Shown piece after piece: positions 4,863 through 7,269 of a DNA stretch of 7,269 bases. Position numbers and translations under genes: made by a program. Origin of the DNA: Ruminococcaceae bacterium UBA7147. Its GTDB lineage: Bacteria > Bacillota > Clostridia > Oscillospirales > Acutalibacteraceae. The stretch is from NCBI GenBank assembly GCA_002491825.1, contig DKWR01000061.1, forward strand, positions 23,483 through 30,751, given 5' to 3'. Positions within the stretch are counted from its first letter, which is position 1, and each line of letters begins with the position of its first letter. The notes below the pieces were generated by a model. It was not told where the DNA came from. It was given only the letters and a program-made list of their open reading frames with translations, and did not search any database.

Positions 4863-4935
4863 ATAACTTTTTCAACACTATTTCAATATCGGAATTTGTG
4901 TGGTATAATCAATATAATTCTAATAACTTTTTCAA
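4863..4935. repeat. 13-bp direct repeat flanking the regulator promoter
   Basis: ATAACTTTTTCAA occurs exactly at 4863-4875 and again at 4923-4935, 60 bases apart from start to start. One copy lies just upstream of the candidate -35 and the other downstream of the -10. Such placement would suit a repressor or an autoregulatory site, but the region is AT-rich and no binding evidence exists. Confidence 0.5.
4881..4909 (+). promoter_or_regulatory. Candidate promoter of the two-component operon
   Basis: TATAAT at 4904-4909 is preceded by TGG, giving an extended -10 (TGN-TATAAT). Seventeen bases upstream lies TTTCAA, a poor -35, which an extended -10 can tolerate. The expected leader is about 95 bases to the ATG at 5011. 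Confidence 0.6.
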
Positions 4936-5010
4936 AAATTACATAATTTTATCACATTCGCACGATAAAATAATTATGGATAATAATTACCGTTCAAAGG
5001 AGAGGACAAA

Positions 5011-5685
5011 ATGAGCAGGTTACTTGTAGTTGACGATGAATTCAGAATAAGACAGATTATCCGCAAATATGCGGAGTTTGAGGGCTACACCGTTGAGGAA
5101 GCCGTTGACGGTATGCAGGCAATCGAGATTTGCCGCAAGGAGGAGTTTGACCTCATCATTATGGACGTTATGATGCCCGAGCTTGACGGCTTTTCTGCTT
5201 GCAGGGAAATCAGAAAATTCCGCTCAACTCCGATAATTATGCTTTCCGCAAGGGGAGAGGAATACGACAAAATCCACGGCTTTGAGCTTGGCAGCGACGA
5301 CTACGTTGTAAAGCCGTTTTCGCCCAAGGAGCTTATGATGCGTGTTGCCGCCGTTATCAAGCGTTCAAACGGCGGTGAGCAGGTTAAAAAGGACGTGTTC
5401 ACCTACGAGGGACTGTCGGTTGACTTTTCCGCAAGAATTGTTACAATCGACGGCAAGAGAATTGAGATGACTCCAAAGGAGTACGAGCTGTTCTTCTATA
5501 TGGTCAAGAACAAAGGCCTTGCCCTCACACGTGAAAAGCTTATAAGCGAGGTGTGGGGCTATGACTTCTTCGGCGACGAAAGAACGCTTGATACCCACAT
5601 CAAGCTTTTGCGCAAGAGCCTCGGAGAATACAGCAAGTGCATTGTAACCCTGAGAGGAGTCGGTTACCGCTTTGAAACGAATTAG
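5011..5685 (+). CDS. OmpR/PhoB-family response regulator
   Basis: A 224-residue DNA-binding response regulator. The receiver domain covers about residues 1-118 with the acidic pocket D8/D9, phosphoacceptor D52 in IIMDVMMP, S79 in LSAR and K101 in VVKPF. The C-terminal winged-helix domain (about 128-222) shows the family blocks MTPKEYELFFYMVKNKG, LTREKLISEVWGYDFFGDERTLDTHIKLLRKSLG and the closing LRGVGYRFE. All phosphorylation residues are intact, so phosphotransfer from the adjacent kinase is expected. AAAGGAGAGG (4996-5005) lies ahead of the ATG. The stop overlaps the kinase start by 14 bases. Target genes are not deducible here; paired direct repeats around its own promoter make autoregulation possible. 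Confidence 0.95.
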   Translation: MSRLLVVDDEFRIRQIIRKYAEFEGYTVEEAVDGMQAIEICRKEEFDLIIMDVMMPELDGFSACREIRKFRSTPIIMLSARGEEYDKIHGFELGSDDYVVKPFSPKELMMRVAAVIKRSNGGEQVKKDVFTYEGLSVDFSARIVTIDGKRIEMTPKEYELFFYMVKNKGLALTREKLISEVWGYDFFGDERTLDTHIKLLRKSLGEYSKCIVTLRGVGYRFETN

Positions 5686-7216
5686 CAGAAAAAATATACC
5701 GCTTAATTTTAAGCTGTTGTGCTACTTTTTGCTCTACGGCTTGATAATTCTTGTCGTTTTGTGGGTGTTTCAGACGTTCTTTCTTGAGTCGTTCTACACA
5801 ACAACAAAGTCGTCGCAGGTTGAAAAAAATGCCTCGATAATTTCAAAGTCAATTCAGGAAAACAAAAACGTTCAGGGCACAATCGAAAACGTTGCAAGCT
5901 ACAATTCGCTTTCGGTTTATGTGTACGACTCGTCGTCAACGCTGTTTAAGCTTATGTATGACTGCGAGTACGACAACCCTGCAACCGAGCTTAATTTTGA
6001 GTATCACGACGTTTATTCGTATTACAAGAGCGCAGTCGAAAACGGCGGTCAGTATATGTGCGTTACAAACAAGCGTGACAGGAGCATAGCACAGCAGGGC
6101 ATTGACAGAATAATCAGCTATTTAGCGTCTCCCGACTCTCCCCGTTCGGAAATTCACTACTCGGGCAACGGCAAAAGCAACGTGCAGAATATGGTGTATG
6201 CCGACATAATTGAGCTTCGGGATTCAAGTGAGTGTTTCCTTATTGTTACCTCGTCAATTACTCCGCTGAACAATACGGTTGAAATTATAAAAGACCAGAT
6301 GTTTATTGTGTCGGTTGTGTTCATCATTCTGGCGGTTATTCTTTCGATTTATGTTACAAGGAAGATTGCACGTCCGATTTCAAAGACCAACAGTGCGGCT
6401 AAGGAGCTTGCAAAGAAGAATTATGACGTTGATTTTAATGCAACGGGTTATCTTGAGGTTGAGGAGCTTAACGACACTCTCAATTATGCAAAGACAGAGC
6501 TTGCCGCCACAGAAAAGCTCCAGCAGGAGCTTATTGCGAACATTTCGCACGATTTGAGAACGCCGCTGACTATGATTACAGGCTACGGCGAGGTAATGCG
6601 TGACCTGCCCGGCGAGAACACGCCCGAGAACATTCAGATTATCATTGACGAGGCAACACGTCTTTCAAGCCTTGTAAATGATTTGCTCGATTTATCAAAG
6701 CTCCGGTCGGGCGCAATTCAGCCGGAGAAAACACGTTTCTGCCTTACCGACAGCATTAACAGCATTTTTGAAAGATATTCAAAGCTGAAGGAGCAGGACG
6801 GCTATAACATCACGTTTGAAAGCAGTGAGAACGTGTGGGTATTTGCCGACGAGCTGAAAGTTTCGCAGGTAATCTATAACCTTGTCAACAACGCAATCAA
6901 TCACGCAGGCGAGGACAAGACGGTTAAGGTTGTCCAGAGCGTCAAGGACAAAAAGGTGAAGATTGAAGTCACCGACTTCGGCGAGGGCATTCCTGCCGAT
7001 AAGCTCGAGTATATCTGGGACAGATACTACAAGGTTGACAAACAGCACAAGCGCGGCGTAATCGGAACAGGACTCGGACTTTCGATTGTAAAGTCAATTC
7101 TCGACGCACACGGCGCACGCTACGGCGTTCGCAGTACGCTCGGCAAGGGCAGTACGTTCTGGTTTGAGCTTGACGCAGTTACGGTTAAGAAAAAGCCGAA
7201 GGATAAGAACGGTTGA
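5672..7216 (+). CDS. Membrane sensor histidine kinase (HAMP, HisKA, HATPase)
   Basis: A 514-residue kinase, partner of the preceding regulator. Order: basic N terminus; TM1 about 15-37; an extracytoplasmic domain about 38-209; TM2 about 210-230; HAMP about 231-283; HisKA with H293 in ANISHDLRTPLTMITGY; and a HATPase domain with the N box NLVNNAINHA (N403, N407), G1 DFGEGIP (D435), a WDRYYK F-box and G2 GTGLGL (465-470). All catalytic motifs are intact. The sensor domain has no motif I recognise; it holds cysteines at 98, 130 and 188. The start is TTG 5672: no ATG or suitable GTG exists before TM1, and AGGAG at 5655-5659 is a somewhat distant ribosome site, so re-initiation after the regulator stop is likely. 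The stimulus is unknown. Confidence 0.93.
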   Translation: MKRISRKNIPLNFKLLCYFLLYGLIILVVLWVFQTFFLESFYTTTKSSQVEKNASIISKSIQENKNVQGTIENVASYNSLSVYVYDSSSTLFKLMYDCEYDNPATELNFEYHDVYSYYKSAVENGGQYMCVTNKRDRSIAQQGIDRIISYLASPDSPRSEIHYSGNGKSNVQNMVYADIIELRDSSECFLIVTSSITPLNNTVEIIKDQMFIVSVVFIILAVILSIYVTRKIARPISKTNSAAKELAKKNYDVDFNATGYLEVEELNDTLNYAKTELAATEKLQQELIANISHDLRTPLTMITGYGEVMRDLPGENTPENIQIIIDEATRLSSLVNDLLDLSKLRSGAIQPEKTRFCLTDSINSIFERYSKLKEQDGYNITFESSENVWVFADELKVSQVIYNLVNNAINHAGEDKTVKVVQSVKDKKVKIEVTDFGEGIPADKLEYIWDRYYKVDKQHKRGVIGTGLGLSIVKSILDAHGARYGVRSTLGKGSTFWFELDAVTVKKKPKDKNG

Positions 7217-7245
7217 TAAAGATAAATTAAGTGTGGAGTGTTTTT

Positions 7246-7269
7246 GAGTGTGGAGTGTGGAGTGTGGAG
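7246..7269 (+). repeat. 7-bp tandem repeat at the window edge
   Basis: GAGTGTG is repeated three times in a row followed by GAG, and continues past the window. A related GTGTGGAGTG lies at 7231-7240. It begins about 30 bases after the kinase stop, and no hairpin terminator is visible before it. Confidence 0.7.

Larger units (their letters stand above)
4458..5010. other. Divergent intergenic region between fumarase and two-component genes
   Basis: No gene is supported in this 553-base stretch. From left to right it holds the 14-bp tandem repeat, a perfect GTCGAG/CTCGAC hairpin (4527-4541), an unassigned AT-rich piece (4542-4612), a minus-oriented GTAG hairpin module (4619-4645), repeat copy B (4658-4813), another minus-oriented palindrome (4815-4838), and then an AT-rich promoter zone for the response regulator. 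A 7-bp inverted repeat (TAATTAT/ATAATTA, 4971-4989) lies just before the regulator's ribosome binding site. Confidence 0.7.

Noticed and set aside
4811..5014. Plus-strand open frame of 67 codons before the response regulator
   Set aside because: It begins in a repeat palindrome and runs through the promoter and the regulator's ribosome site; the composition is that of AT-rich non-coding DNA.

Overview
The window looks chromosomal and comes from a low-to-mid-GC Gram-positive bacterium of the class Clostridia, probably a Ruminococcus-like member of the Oscillospirales. This placement is inferred from the rbfA–DHH phosphoesterase–truB order, the split iron-sulfur fumarase, strong AGGAG-type ribosome binding sites and abundant GTAGGG-type palindromic intergenic repeats. 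No 16S or other decisive marker is present.

Layout. Bases 1-340 hold no gene and carry a mosaic of short palindromic repeats. Bases 341-2536 are a tightly overlapped plus-strand operon: rbfA (30S maturation), a DHH/DHHA1 phosphoesterase of the NrnA type (nanoRNA and pAp turnover) and truB (tRNA pseudouridine-55 synthase). The usual neighbours infB (upstream) and ribF (downstream) are not seen. Bases 2537-3041 look empty of ordinary genes but hold a compact, convergent module that resembles a type I toxin-antitoxin locus. It has a consensus promoter driving a plus-strand small RNA of about 100 nt with its own terminator, facing a minus-strand 23-residue hydrophobic peptide gene whose last codons lie inside that terminator. 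Bases 3042-4457 encode, on the minus strand, the beta and alpha subunits of a class I [4Fe-4S] fumarate hydratase. Bases 4458-5010 are a second repeat-rich intergenic region that includes a diverged copy of the repeat near the window start, then a promoter. Bases 5011-7216 encode an OmpR/PhoB-type response regulator and its overlapping membrane sensor histidine kinase. The window ends in a 7-bp tandem repeat.

How the parts relate. The first operon is translation and RNA housekeeping, the fumarase pair is central carbon metabolism, and the two-component pair is a signalling unit with an unknown stimulus. These are ordinary genes. The unusual content lies between them: the small RNA/peptide module at about 2553-3007, and the two dispersed palindromic repeats (122-278 and 4658-4813), in which one hairpin has exchanged five stem base pairs with pairing preserved on both arms.
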